Source: Microvirga massiliensis
Lineage (GTDB): Bacteria > Pseudomonadota > Alphaproteobacteria > Rhizobiales > Beijerinckiaceae
Assembly: GCF_001006805.1 (NCBI RefSeq)
Contig: NZ_LN811356.1
Location: 141,058-205,057 of the forward strand
DNA length: 64,000 nucleotides
Direction of reading: 5' to 3'
The number at the start of each line of letters is the position of its first letter. Within the stretch, counting starts at the first letter, position 1. Under the pieces are notes generated by a model. The model had not been told where the DNA came from. It saw only the letters and a list, made by a program, of their open reading frames with translations, and did not search any database. Below are positions 36,057 to 45,168 of this stretch, piece after piece. The translations under genes were made by a program, and so were the position numbers.

Positions 36057-36776
36057 ATGACCAATCCTCTCATCCGAAAGCTCGAGCGTCGCGACTTCCT
36101 GTCTGAAGCCGAGAGGGAAGTGCTGGAGGGCGCGGTCGCGAGGGTCAAGGAGATCGGGGCAGACGAGGATATGGTGCGCGAAGGTGACCGCCCGACCGAG
36201 AGCACGTTGCTCCTGGAGGGGTTCGCGGCCCGCTACAAGATCCTGGCGAGTGGCAAGCGCCAGATTACCGCGATCCATATCGGCGGCGACTTTATCGATC
36301 TGCACAGCTTTCTCCTCCACACGATGGATCACTCCATTCTGGCGCTCACACCCTGTAAGATCGCCGTCGTTCCACACGGTACGCTTCGTGAAATTACAGA
36401 GCGCCATCCGCATCTCACGCGGCTGCTGTGGCTCAGCACGCTCATCGATGGCGCGATTCATCGCCAATGGCTCGTCTCCATGGGCCGCCTTCCTGCGCTT
36501 GGTCAGTTGGCTCACCTCCTCTGCGAACTGCTTCTGCGCTTGCAGACAGTCGGGCAGGCCGACGGAAATGGTATCCGCCTTCCTTTCACCCAACCGGAAC
36601 TCGGGGACGTGCTCGGCCTTTCGACGGTTCATGTGAATCGGGTCATTCAGGAGTTGCGCAATGAAGGGCTCATCACATGGCGCGGCGACACCGTGACCAT
36701 CACCGATTGGGAGCGCCTAAGCGAGATCGCGGAATTCGACCCCACTTACCTGAATCTGGAGCGCGAGCCACGCTGA
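36057..36776 (+). CDS. Crp/Fnr-family transcriptional regulator, 239 aa
   Basis: The N-terminal cyclic-nucleotide-binding-like beta barrel (residues about 20-130: VREGDRPTESTLLLEGFAARYKI, ITAIHIGGDFIDLHSFLL) is joined to a C-terminal winged helix (FTQPELGDVLGLSTVHVNRVIQELRNEGLITWRGDTVTI). There is no N-terminal cysteine cluster, so it is not an oxygen-sensing FNR. Similar proteins are common in Methylobacteriaceae-type genomes with unknown effectors. Stand-alone gene, convergent with the DUF6894 gene. Confidence 0.88.
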   Translation: MTNPLIRKLERRDFLSEAEREVLEGAVARVKEIGADEDMVREGDRPTESTLLLEGFAARYKILASGKRQITAIHIGGDFIDLHSFLLHTMDHSILALTPCKIAVVPHGTLREITERHPHLTRLLWLSTLIDGAIHRQWLVSMGRLPALGQLAHLLCELLLRLQTVGQADGNGIRLPFTQPELGDVLGLSTVHVNRVIQELRNEGLITWRGDTVTITDWERLSEIAEFDPTYLNLEREPR

Positions 36777-36795
36777 TCTTGTACTAAAGGTCCGC

Positions 36796-37026
36796 CTAAT
36801 ACTCGACCGTCAGTATAAGCCTCGCCGTCAGGATCCGCCGCCCGGCATTATCCTTGGCTGTGACCACGACCTCCCTTCTGTCGTTTTCCGGCAGGATATC
36901 CTGCGCAATCTCCGGTAAGGCCTTGATGGCCTCATGGCGAACCGCTTCGACGTCATCCAGCTCCAGGCCGGTCTCATCCGGTGTGAGAGTCTGACCGTCA
37001 TCGATATCGAAGAAATAGCGTGGCAT
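36796..37026 (-). CDS. DUF6894 family small protein, 76 aa
   Basis: Matches the small DUF6894 family by its start MPRYFFDIDDGQTLTPDETG, then ELDDVEAVRHEAIKALPEIAQD and a C-terminal strand VVVTAKDNAGRRILTARLIL. Function unknown. ATG 37026 is chosen because the conserved MPRYFF start is there, although the frame is open to 37230. Confidence 0.75.
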   Translation of the reverse strand: MPRYFFDIDDGQTLTPDETGLELDDVEAVRHEAIKALPEIAQDILPENDRREVVVTAKDNAGRRILTARLILTVEY

Positions 37027-37226
37027 TGCTCCTGCCGATCCCGAATGGACAACAGCTAACGCCTGGGCGCTTTGGAATGTTGCACCGTCAGTGCATGAGG
37101 GGAACGGCCTCCCATTTGGCCAGGGCTCGACGGCGGCATCTTCCAGATCAGGACCGGCTCGAGCTGTTCGATGATAGGGTGTGGAGGAGATCGCGGACTG
37201 ATTATCCAGCGCGCGACCTGCATACC

Positions 37227-37442
37227 TCATTTTCCTGACAACTGACGACAGGTCTCCACAAAATGAAGCACGCGCTTAGAAGGCGCATTCCGCTCCCATG
37301 CGACGAGCGTCTCGATCTGTACATCGCAGTCTTCGATCTCGCGCATGATGACGTGGTCCGGTTTGAACCGCCGCAGTCCTTCAGGTTGAAGTACCTCCAA
37401 CTCTTCCAGGATCTCGGCATGCATTTCGTTGAGCATTCGCAT
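37227..37442 (-). CDS. Small hypothetical protein, 71 aa
   Basis: Acidic, helical 71-residue frame (MRMLNEMHAEILEELEVLQP). It is not recognised. Amino-acid composition looks more protein-like than the overlapping frames, but no clear ribosome-binding site precedes it. Could be a real small gene of this lineage or chance. Confidence 0.35.
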   Translation of the reverse strand: MRMLNEMHAEILEELEVLQPEGLRRFKPDHVIMREIEDCDVQIETLVAWERNAPSKRVLHFVETCRQLSGK

Positions 37443-37572
37443 CGAAGGTGAGGGGCGGCAACTGGCTCCAACTCCTCACCGATATCTAGCGGAGCTAGCC
37501 TCGACGCCCGATCGCTTCGACAGCGTCAGCTCGATCGGAGCTCCGGTCCGGAGCAGTCAGCGTGGATCAGGC

Positions 37573-38667
37573 TCAGCCCGCCGGGAGCACATAGGCGCTG
37601 CGCGTATCCCAGGCGAGCTCGACGCGACCGCCGCTGCGGATCTCGCCCGCACGATATTCAGCATCGGGCACCAGGACTTTCACCTCCCGCCGGTCATCGG
37701 TCTCGACATAGACCCGGATCGCCGCTCCGACGAACTCTTCGCCAAGGACCTTTCCGGCAATGGCGTTCAGCGACGGCTGTGATCCTGCGGGGCTGATGCG
37801 GACCCGATCTTCGGGGACCACGAAGGTGATCTGGTCTCCGGGCGAGGTCGGCCGATGCGGGTTGGTCGGGGCTTCGAACCGGGCGGCCGCGGTCTCGATC
37901 GAAATCGCGGTCGGGCTGACTCCGCGGACGGCGCCCTCGAAAATGTTCGACGATCCCAGGAACTCCGCAACGAACCGGTTCCGAGGAGTCCGGTAGATCT
38001 CGACCGGCTCACCGATCTGCTCGATCCGCCCCCGGCTCATGATGATGACGCGGTTGGCCATGGAAAACGCCTCCGATTGGCTGTGCGTCACATAGACGAA
38101 GGTGATGCCGAGCTCCTTCTGCAACTCCGAGAGAACGGCCTGCATGCGCACCTTCAGGTGCGCGTCAAGGGCACTCAACGGCTCGTCCAGCAGGAGGATC
38201 TTCGGCTCCGTGACAAGGCACCGGGCGAGGGCGACGCGCTGGCGTTGTCCTCCGGACAAATTGGCGATGTTGCGATTTGCGAAATCTGCGAGGCCCAGGC
38301 GATCCAGCCAGAGCAGGGCCCGCCGCCTCCGCTCCTTCGCAAGAACCTTCCTCATCTTGAGACCGAACTCGACATTCTCGACCACGGTCAGGAACGGGAA
38401 CAGAGCGAGACTCTGCCACACCATCGGCGTCTCGCGCTGCCAGGGCGGCAGATCGTTCGTCCGGCTGCCCTCGATGCGAATCTCGCCCTCGGTCGGCGTC
38501 TCGAGGCCGGCAAGCATTCTGAGCGTCGTCGTCTTGCCGCAGCCGGAGGAGCCCATGATCGCGAGGAACTCCCCGCGCTTGATGTCGAAGCTCGTGCGTT
38601 CAACGGCCGTCACAGCACCGTAGCGCTTCACCACGTTGTCGACGACGACGAGCGGAGTTTCGGACAT
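37573..38667 (-). CDS. ABC transporter ATP-binding protein (PotA-like), 364 aa
   Basis: ATPase of the first PotABCD-type importer. Walker A GSSGCGKTT at about residues 39-47, the ABC signature LSGGQRQRVALARCL, Walker B ILLLDEPLSALDAHL, the switch region FVYVTHSQSEA, and a C-terminal TOBE domain from about residue 240. It is last of four minus-strand genes in the order substrate-binding protein, permease, permease, ATPase. The position beside creatininase and creatinase suggests uptake of creatinine, creatine or a related cation or betaine; this is inference. Confidence 0.92.
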   Translation of the reverse strand: MSETPLVVVDNVVKRYGAVTAVERTSFDIKRGEFLAIMGSSGCGKTTTLRMLAGLETPTEGEIRIEGSRTNDLPPWQRETPMVWQSLALFPFLTVVENVEFGLKMRKVLAKERRRRALLWLDRLGLADFANRNIANLSGGQRQRVALARCLVTEPKILLLDEPLSALDAHLKVRMQAVLSELQKELGITFVYVTHSQSEAFSMANRVIIMSRGRIEQIGEPVEIYRTPRNRFVAEFLGSSNIFEGAVRGVSPTAISIETAAARFEAPTNPHRPTSPGDQITFVVPEDRVRISPAGSQPSLNAIAGKVLGEEFVGAAIRVYVETDDRREVKVLVPDAEYRAGEIRSGGRVELAWDTRSAYVLPAG

Positions 38668-38676
38668 GGCGACCTC

Positions 38677-39579
38677 TCATTCCGCGCGTTCAGACGCGTC
38701 GGACGTGTTGCGGTTGACGAGGAGCAACTGGGCGACGGCGACGAGGGTGATCGTTGCGGTGAACACCACCGTCCCGATGGCGTTAATCCGCGGGCTGACC
38801 TGGCCCTGCAGGAATCCCAGGACACGAACGGGCAGCGTCTCGTTCAGACCCGAAATGAACCAGGCCACCGCGAACTCGTCGAACGACACCGCCATGGTGA
38901 TGAACAGGGCCGCGAGGATGGATGGCATCGTGAAGGGAATGATAACGCTCCGGAGAGCCGTCCACTCGTTTGCACCGAGGTTCCAGGCCGCCGCTTCGAG
39001 GCTCGGATCCATCTGGGACAGGCGCAATCTGATGATGGCCATGGCAAAGGGAGCGCACATCACCACATGAGCGAGAACGACCGACCAGATCTCGCCTGAA
39101 AGATTGACCCTCGAGAAATAGGCCAGCATGGCCAATCCCAGGATCACGACCGGGATCGTCGGGGGCAGCAGGGCGAGGGCAAGGTAGACGTTCTTTCCGA
39201 AAAAATGGAATCGATAGTCGGTGTAGGCAGCGCCGAAGCCGAGCGCCGTCGACAGGATCGATGAACAGAAGCCGACGATCAGCGTGTTCTCGAATCCGGC
39301 GATGACGAGCGGATCGGTGAAAATCGCTTCGTACCATGCCGTGGTGAAATGGCCGAGCGGCAGGGATGGGAAACGGTCTGAGTTGAACGAGAAGACGAAG
39401 CTCGCGGCGATCGGCGCAAACACGAAGGCGAAGACGAGGATGACATAGAGCTTCAGTCCAATGGAAATGGCCCTGTCGGGGTTCACTGCCCGCTTTTTTT
39501 GCAGGCCCGCGCGATCGAGAACGAGGTTCTCTTGCGCGGAGGGACCGTCGTGGACGGCAATCGTGTCGTTTGCGCTCAT
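38677..39579 (-). CDS. ABC transporter permease (PotC-like), 300 aa
   Basis: Inner-membrane subunit with about six helices (LYVILVFAFVFAPIAASFVF, VVILGLAMLAYFS and others). The EAA-type loop that contacts the ATPase reads EAAAWNLGANEWTALRSVIIPFTMPSI near residue 192. ATG 39579 overlaps the stop of the preceding permease by 4 bp (ATGA), which fixes the start; the open frame continues to 39675. Confidence 0.9.
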   Translation of the reverse strand: MSANDTIAVHDGPSAQENLVLDRAGLQKKRAVNPDRAISIGLKLYVILVFAFVFAPIAASFVFSFNSDRFPSLPLGHFTTAWYEAIFTDPLVIAGFENTLIVGFCSSILSTALGFGAAYTDYRFHFFGKNVYLALALLPPTIPVVILGLAMLAYFSRVNLSGEIWSVVLAHVVMCAPFAMAIIRLRLSQMDPSLEAAAWNLGANEWTALRSVIIPFTMPSILAALFITMAVSFDEFAVAWFISGLNETLPVRVLGFLQGQVSPRINAIGTVVFTATITLVAVAQLLLVNRNTSDASERAE

Positions 39580-40418
39580 TGTCCACGCTTTCTGTATGCG
39601 AAAGCGACCGAAGCGAAGGCGGTCAGGAGCAGGGTGACGATCATGACGAGGGCGATCACCGCAGCCCTCGGCCATTGCTGCCCCGACTTGGTCGTGTCGG
39701 TGATGAGAATCGGCAACGTCGGATCCGTGCCGCCACCGAGATAGAGCGGGCTGACGAAGTCGCCGAAGGTGAGAATGAAGCAGAACAGCGCGGCAATGGC
39801 GAGGCCGACCTTCGAGGCCGGGATGATGACCTCAAGGACGGTCCGGATCCGACCGCAATTCAGGTTGTGCGCTGCCTCCACCAGTGTGCGGTCCACGAAC
39901 ATCAGGCTGAACAATTGTAGAAGGATGACGAGCGGAAGAGCCAGCGTCAGGTACCCGACGAGGGTACCGAAGAAATTGTTGATCAGCGGGATCGGCGCGA
40001 GGCCAGCCTTCCCAAGCAGGGCATTGATGATGCCGTTGTCGGTCAGGAAGATCTGCCAGGAATAAACCCGGACCAGATAGCTGGTGAAAAACGGGATAAC
40101 CAGCAGGAAGATAGCAAGGCGTCGCGTGTTGTCACTCAGCTTGAATGCAATCGCGTAGGAACAGGGGAAAGCAAGGGCGCTCGTGACGATCATGGCGATG
40201 AGCGAATATAACCATGAGCGCGAATATGTGGACCAGAAGATGTCGCTCGTGAGAATGTATTCCCAATTCGCGGATATGAATGCGGGCTGAAGGCGGAAAT
40301 TGCGCACCTGCCAGAAACTGAGCGCGACGAGGAAGAGCAGGGGGGCAAGAAAGAAGACGAGCTGCCAGATCAGCATCGGCAGCGCGAGGGTTAGCCCGAA
40401 GACTCGGATCGAACGCAT
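39576..40418 (-). CDS. ABC transporter permease (PotB-like), 280 aa
   Basis: First membrane subunit of the importer. N-terminal helix LTLALPMLIWQLVFFLAPLL, then a typical periplasmic loop and an EAA-type motif, EAAHNLNCGRIRTVLEVIIPASKVG. ATG 40418 has GGAG about 6 nt upstream; the 76 codons in frame before it are not protein-like. Coupled to the second permease by ATGA. Confidence 0.9.
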   Translation of the reverse strand: MRSIRVFGLTLALPMLIWQLVFFLAPLLFLVALSFWQVRNFRLQPAFISANWEYILTSDIFWSTYSRSWLYSLIAMIVTSALAFPCSYAIAFKLSDNTRRLAIFLLVIPFFTSYLVRVYSWQIFLTDNGIINALLGKAGLAPIPLINNFFGTLVGYLTLALPLVILLQLFSLMFVDRTLVEAAHNLNCGRIRTVLEVIIPASKVGLAIAALFCFILTFGDFVSPLYLGGGTDPTLPILITDTTKSGQQWPRAAVIALVMIVTLLLTAFASVAFAYRKRGQ

Positions 40419-40542
40419 TTGATCTCCGATTTCGCGGGTTCTGTTTGCAAACTCGCCGAGCGGGGAGCAGCGCCCGAGGGCATATGGCCGGGGCGGACGG
40501 TGCGAAATCACTCCGCACCGGCCGCCGGCGGCCAAGATAGCG

Positions 40543-41685
40543 CTACGCCTTCTGACTCTTGTAGCGTGTCCAGAAGTCGTTCCAGGTCTCCAGGTCCTGT
40601 TGTACCGGCAGCTCGCGGAACTGAATCTTGCCGGACCGGATGTCATCCATCACGTTCGGCTTTCCGAGTTCCATCCGCTGACGCTTTGCCTCCTCGGGCT
40701 TCTCCTTTGCAAGGATCTCCCACCCCTTCTTGTTCGGGATCAGGGCCGGGTAGGCCGCCATATCGGCCGACTTCGCCTGCCCCTGCGGGGACGTGATGTA
40801 CTGGATCCACTTCTTCGCAAGGTCCTGCTTCTTGGAGCCCTTGCCGATGCAGAACGACTCGGTCCATTGCAGCCCGCCCTCGTCGGGGATGACCGTGCGG
40901 ATCGGGGCGCCGGCTTTCTCGAGCACGCCGGTGATCCAGTCCCCAATGCCGCAGAACGCGAGCATCTGGCCATTCTTCAGGGACGCGAAGGTGCCGCCGT
41001 AATCGAAGAAGCCGCCGACCTGGGGCCGAAGGGACATGGTGGTGTCCTGGACCTTCTTCCACGCGTCCGAACCGATGTCGTAGGGCCGCTTGTTGCCAGC
41101 ATAGAGGCTGATCTGCCCAAGATTGGGCAGGTGCCAATCGAAATGACCGAGCTTTCCCTTCAGCTTGTCGTTCCAGAAGATCTTGTATGAATGAGCCTCG
41201 GCCTCGGTCACTGCATTCGTGTTGAATGACACACCAAGGAAGCCGAAGCGGGTGATCACCGAGTAGAGCTTGTCGCCAACCCAGTGCCCGGGAAAACGGT
41301 GGAACTCGGGGAAGAAATCGTCGAAGGCATAATCCTTCGGATCGAGCTGCTCGACATAGCCCGCCTCGCGCAGCTGCTGCACGTATTCGGCATCCGACAG
41401 GATGATGTCATAGGTGCCCGGGGGTGACTGCGAGATCAGGGCCAGCATATTGTCGCCGCCCGTGTAGTATTTCGGGACGAACTTGACGTTGTTGGCCTTC
41501 TCGAACTCCTGCACGACATCTGGCTCGGCATGGCCGTACCAGGCCAGCATCGTGAGCTGGACCGGCTGCGCCGATGCCGGTCGGATCAGGTAGGGGGTCC
41601 CGAGCGCAGCCGCGCCAAAGGCCGTCGCCTTGACGAAGCTTCGCCTTGTGATCGAAGAGTTGCCTTGTATGGGTTTGATCGACAT
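40543..41685 (-). CDS. ABC transporter substrate-binding protein (PotD/F-like) with Tat signal, 380 aa
   Basis: Periplasmic binding protein of the spermidine/putrescine-type family. The N-terminus carries a twin-arginine signal, TRRSFVKATAFGAAALG, with cleavage probably after ASA. The mature part begins VQLTMLAWYGHAEPDVVQEF and has the PGTYDIILSDAEYVQQLREAGYVEQLD segment usual for PotD-like proteins. ATG 41685 has GGGAGG upstream. The Tat signal means export after folding, unlike the Sec-type partner of the second transporter in the island. Ligand unknown. Confidence 0.9.
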   Translation of the reverse strand: MSIKPIQGNSSITRRSFVKATAFGAAALGTPYLIRPASAQPVQLTMLAWYGHAEPDVVQEFEKANNVKFVPKYYTGGDNMLALISQSPPGTYDIILSDAEYVQQLREAGYVEQLDPKDYAFDDFFPEFHRFPGHWVGDKLYSVITRFGFLGVSFNTNAVTEAEAHSYKIFWNDKLKGKLGHFDWHLPNLGQISLYAGNKRPYDIGSDAWKKVQDTTMSLRPQVGGFFDYGGTFASLKNGQMLAFCGIGDWITGVLEKAGAPIRTVIPDEGGLQWTESFCIGKGSKKQDLAKKWIQYITSPQGQAKSADMAAYPALIPNKKGWEILAKEKPEEAKRQRMELGKPNVMDDIRSGKIQFRELPVQQDLETWNDFWTRYKSQKA

Positions 41686-41802
41686 ATGGTTTACCTCCCC
41701 GGGTGGGCTGCACGAGAGCAGTGGCAAGTGCGCCCGTCTACACGCTATCGGGTGCAAAGCGATTTGGAAAATTAATCCATCAAATGCACCGATCAGCCCG
41801 TC

Positions 41803-42720
41803 TTATCGCCGAGACGGAGCGCCGATATTGCGGTCGATACGGACCACGTCGGTCTGTCCGGAATCGTGGAGGCACTCGATAATGTGGCTCACGAGCAGCA
41901 GGCCTGCTGTCGACAGCTGCGAATGCTTGTAATGCAGTCCAACCCGGATATCGGCCATGGAAGGGAACCCGTCGACCTCGGAGAGGACCCTCATGCCGGA
42001 TTGCAGGGTTCGCCGGGTCATGGCGCTGACGCCGAGGCCGTTCCGGACCGCCGCCTGCAACCCCGAGACACCCGGGCTCGCATAGACGATGCGCCACGGG
42101 CGGCCGATGGCATCGAGAGCCTGAATCATTCTGTTTCGGTATTCGCAACCCTTGTTGTGTGCCGCGAGCGGTACGGGCGTGACCGTATGAACGGTGCTGC
42201 CCTCGGCGGCCACCCAGATGGGACGTTCGGCCCAGGAGAATGCAAGCCCCGCTGCCGGCTGACCGCCGTGCATGGCGATGATGATATCGAGCTCGTCGGC
42301 GTCCAGTTGCGCCAGGAGGTGGGCGCTCAGACCGCATTGGATCTCCAGCTGAACGTCCGGGTGGGCCTGAATGAAGTTCGTCAAGGCCAGCTGGAGGAAC
42401 GCGACCGCGTAATCGGTCGGAAGTCCGATCCGCAGAGTGCCGTCGAGCTGCCGCCGCTGGAGGAGCGTCGCAGCCTCGTCGTTCAAGCGCAGGATCTGGC
42501 GAGCGAAGCGCAGAAGGACTTCCCCAGCCTCAGTCAGCGAGATCTCGCGACCCGCGCATTGAATCAACTCGCGGTCGACCAACTCCTCGAGCCGCTGGAT
42601 CTGCAACGTGATGGCAGGCTGCGTCCGTCCCAGCAACTGCCCCGCCTTCGTATAGCTGCCCAGGTCGGTAACGGTCACGAATGCGCGCAGATTGTCGATC
42701 GGAAGGTTCGTCAGCCGCAT
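41803..42720 (-). CDS. LysR-family transcriptional regulator, 305 aa
   Basis: N-terminal LysR helix-turn-helix at residues about 8-65 (LRAFVTVTDLGSYTKAGQLLGRTQPAITLQIQRLEELV), followed by an effector-binding domain that starts LRIGLPTDYAVAFLQ. It is divergent from creatininase and lies in the same direction as the transporter genes that follow it, so it probably controls one or both. An inverted repeat in the 102-bp shared promoter region has LysR-site character. Confidence 0.9.
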   Translation of the reverse strand: MRLTNLPIDNLRAFVTVTDLGSYTKAGQLLGRTQPAITLQIQRLEELVDRELIQCAGREISLTEAGEVLLRFARQILRLNDEAATLLQRRQLDGTLRIGLPTDYAVAFLQLALTNFIQAHPDVQLEIQCGLSAHLLAQLDADELDIIIAMHGGQPAAGLAFSWAERPIWVAAEGSTVHTVTPVPLAAHNKGCEYRNRMIQALDAIGRPWRIVYASPGVSGLQAAVRNGLGVSAMTRRTLQSGMRVLSEVDGFPSMADIRVGLHYKHSQLSTAGLLLVSHIIECLHDSGQTDVVRIDRNIGAPSRR

Positions 42721-42724
42721 GGAA

Positions 42725-42748
42725 TATGCTCTCGCTTATGGAAGCATA
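42725..42748. promoter_or_regulatory. Inverted repeat between LysR and creatininase genes
   Basis: Arms TATGCT (42725-42730) and AGCATA (42743-42748) with a 12-bp spacer, beginning 5 bp before the LysR start codon. The T-N11-A rule of LysR boxes can be met inside it. Likely an autoregulatory and activation site. Confidence 0.5.
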
Positions 42749-42822
42749 ATCCGAATTAATTTTTCTAATCAAGAGAGCCGGATCTAGGATTGCACCTGTC
42801 CCCACGCCTGCCGGAGGATTGC

Positions 42823-43599
42823 GTGTCAACCCGAAGCGTCTTCGCCGCAGAACTGCCTTGGCCGGATTATGATGCCGCGGTGCGCGATGGTCGCCGCCCC
42901 ATACTCGTGCCGATCGGCTCCATGGAGCAGCATGGACACCACATGCCGCTGCACGTCGACGTGCTGCTGCCGACGGAGTTCTCGAGGTGCGTCGCAGAGC
43001 GGATCGATGCTCTCGTCGCGCCTCCATTCACTTACGGCTACAAGTCACATCAGAAATCCGGCGGTGGGAACCATCTCCCCGGGACGACGAGTCTCGACGG
43101 CGCGACGCTCGTGAGCGCTCTGAAGAACGTGATCACCGAATTCGTCCGCCATGGCGTCCGGAAGATCGCGTTCATGAACGGTCATTTCGAGAATTCCTGG
43201 TTCATCGTCGAGGGCGTCGATCTCGCCCTGAAGGAGCTGCGCTGGGACGGCATCACGGATGTCAAGATCGTCATTCTCTCTTATTGGGACTTCGTGACCG
43301 AAGAGACCATCAAGCGGCTCTACCCCGATGGCTTCCCGGGCTGGGCGGTCGAACATGGTGGCGTGCTCGAGACGTCGCTCATGCTCGCTCTTCACCCGCA
43401 GCTCGTGCAGTTGGAGCGGGCGGTCGACCATGCCCCGGCGAAGTTTCCGCCCTACGAGGTGTATCCCGTCAGGGCCGAATGGACACCGCCGAGTGGGACA
43501 TTGTCCTCGCCCAAGGAAGCCAGTGCCGCAAAGGGCGAAATTCTTCTGGAAGTCTGCACGAAAGGGATCGTCGACGCTCTCCGCGTCGAGTTCGGCTGA
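42823..43599 (+). CDS. Creatininase (creatinine amidohydrolase) family protein, 258 aa
   Basis: Would hydrolyse creatinine to creatine. Metal-ligand motifs of the family are visible: GSMEQHGHHMPLHVD (Glu, His and Asp ligands near residues 35-47) and FMNGHFEN (His-x-Glu). Length matches Pseudomonas creatininase (about 260 aa). GTG 42823 is chosen because GGAGG lies 6 nt upstream; an upstream TTG lacks a site. Related families include formamide hydrolases of flavin synthesis (MftE/ArfB-like), but the creatinase gene 85 bp downstream argues for true creatininase. Confidence 0.88.
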   Translation: MSTRSVFAAELPWPDYDAAVRDGRRPILVPIGSMEQHGHHMPLHVDVLLPTEFSRCVAERIDALVAPPFTYGYKSHQKSGGGNHLPGTTSLDGATLVSALKNVITEFVRHGVRKIAFMNGHFENSWFIVEGVDLALKELRWDGITDVKIVILSYWDFVTEETIKRLYPDGFPGWAVEHGGVLETSLMLALHPQLVQLERAVDHAPAKFPPYEVYPVRAEWTPPSGTLSSPKEASAAKGEILLEVCTKGIVDALRVEFG

Positions 43600-43684
43600 G
43601 CCGATCCCCGCATCGGGCGACTGTTACGGGCACCGGATGCCCACTGCCCGGCCGGTAAATCCACCGTTGAAAGGGAGAGAACCT

Positions 43685-44953
43685 ATGGATGATCTGAATC
43701 TCAGGAACGGCTCTGCAGGAAAGGGCGTGGCTATGATAGCCAACGGCGACCTCCTGCACGTTATGAAGTGGCATAATGGAGAGAAAGAGTGGTCTCCGTT
43801 CTCCGAGGCGGAGATGACGAGACGCCACAACGACCTGCGCGGCTACATGGCGAAGAACGACATCGATGCGGCGCTTCTGACCTCCTACCACAATATCTGC
43901 TATTATTCCGGATTTCTGTACTGCTACTTCGGCCGGAAATATGGCATGGTGATCGATGCCGGCAACGCGACGACGATCACGGCCGCGATCGATGGTGGCC
44001 AGCCCTGGCGGAGAACCTTCGGGGACAACATCACCTATACGGACTGGCGTCGGGACAACTTCTTCCGCGCGGTCGCGTCGCTCACCAAGGGCGTAAAGCG
44101 GCTCGGCATCGAATTCGATCATGTGTCGATCGATTACAGGAAGCTGATCGAGGACGCGCTCCCCGGGGTCGAACTCGTCGATATCGCCCAGCCCGCGATG
44201 TGGATGCGCACGATCAAGTCTCCTGAGGAGCATAAGCTCATCCGCGAGGGAGCGCGTATCTGCAATGTCGGCGGTCGGGCCGTCATGGAGGCCGTGCGCG
44301 CAGGAGTCCCGGAATACGAGGTCGCGATTGCGTCCACCAACGCCATGATCCGCGAGATCGGCAAGGGTTTCCCCTTCGTGGAGCTGATGGATACCTGGAC
44401 CTGGATCCAGTCGGGCATCAACACGGACGGGGCGCATAATCCGGTCACGAACCGCACGGTGCGAGCCGGCGACATCCTGTCCCTCAACTGCTTCCCGATG
44501 ATCTTCGGCTACTACACCGCTCTCGAGCGAACGCTGTTCTGCGAGTATGCGTCCGACACGCACCTCGACTACTGGCAAAAGAACTGCGAGGTGATGCGGG
44601 TCGGATCGGACCTGATCAAGCCCGGGAATAAGTGTTCGGAGATCGCGCTCGAGCTCAACGACATGTATCGGGAGTGGGGACTCCTCAAGTATCGGTCGTT
44701 CGGATACGGGCACTCCTTCGGCGTACTCAGCCACTATTACGGCCGCGAGGCCGGGGTCGAGCTCCGGGAGGACATCGAAACCGAACTGAAGCCTGGCATG
44801 GTCGTCTCGATGGAGCCCATGATCATGATTCCGGAGGGGCAGCCCGGGGCTGGAGGCTATCGCGAGCACGATATCTTCATCGTGACCGAGACCGGTGCGG
44901 AGAACATCACCAACTTCCCGTACGGGCCGGAACACATGATCATCAAAGGCTAG
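43685..44953 (+). CDS. Creatinase (creatine amidinohydrolase), 422 aa
   Basis: Hydrolyses creatine to sarcosine and urea. It has the M24 pita-bread fold without the metal site of aminopeptidases. Close to Pseudomonas putida creatinase in many stretches: LLTSYHNICYYSGFLYCYFG, IDGGQPWRRTFGDNI, MDTWTWIQSGINTDGAHNP with the catalytic His, LSLNCFPMIFGYYTALERTLF, FGYGHSFGVLSHYYGREAG and MVVSMEPMIMIPEGQPGAGG. ATG 43685 follows an AGGGAGAG site. About 30 residues at the N-terminus precede the part that aligns to P. putida, and ATG 43733 is an alternative start. Confidence 0.95.
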   Translation: MDDLNLRNGSAGKGVAMIANGDLLHVMKWHNGEKEWSPFSEAEMTRRHNDLRGYMAKNDIDAALLTSYHNICYYSGFLYCYFGRKYGMVIDAGNATTITAAIDGGQPWRRTFGDNITYTDWRRDNFFRAVASLTKGVKRLGIEFDHVSIDYRKLIEDALPGVELVDIAQPAMWMRTIKSPEEHKLIREGARICNVGGRAVMEAVRAGVPEYEVAIASTNAMIREIGKGFPFVELMDTWTWIQSGINTDGAHNPVTNRTVRAGDILSLNCFPMIFGYYTALERTLFCEYASDTHLDYWQKNCEVMRVGSDLIKPGNKCSEIALELNDMYREWGLLKYRSFGYGHSFGVLSHYYGREAGVELREDIETELKPGMVVSMEPMIMIPEGQPGAGGYREHDIFIVTETGAENITNFPYGPEHMIIKG

Positions 44954-44974
44954 GGGCTCCGATGTGAGGCGGCA

Positions 44975-45002
44975 CGGCATGCGCCTCTCCAAACGCATGC
45001 CG
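44975..45002 (+). terminator. Stem-loop after creatinase
   Basis: Arms 44975-44983 and 44994-45002 pair perfectly (9 bp) around a 10-nt loop, 21 bp after the creatinase stop. A second hairpin, 45005-45012 with 45015-45022, follows directly. No T run, so termination strength is uncertain. Confidence 0.5.
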
Positions 45003-45135
45003 CTGCTCGCAGCTCTGCGAGCGGGAGGCCGCAAGCGCTCCTTGCTCAGAGCGATGATCTCCCCGAAATCCGTGAGGGGGACGATGAACGGCTGGCTTTC
45101 CCGCCTATCGGATCCGAGCGAGCAGTTGTCTGCAC

Positions 45136-45168
45136 AATCGGTGCATTTCACGGGTTAATCGGCGCATT
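45136..45168. promoter_or_regulatory. Direct repeat of 21-bp period upstream of the second ABC transporter
   Basis: AATCGG-T/C-GCATT occurs at 45136-45147 and again at 45157-45168, one mismatch in 12 bases. A repeat spaced by two helical turns is typical for AraC/GlxA-type activators, two of which are encoded in this island. Confidence 0.5.

Noticed and set aside
43469..45151. 560-codon minus-strand frame opposite creatinase
   Set aside because: Antisense to a clear creatinase gene and without any protein-like motif.
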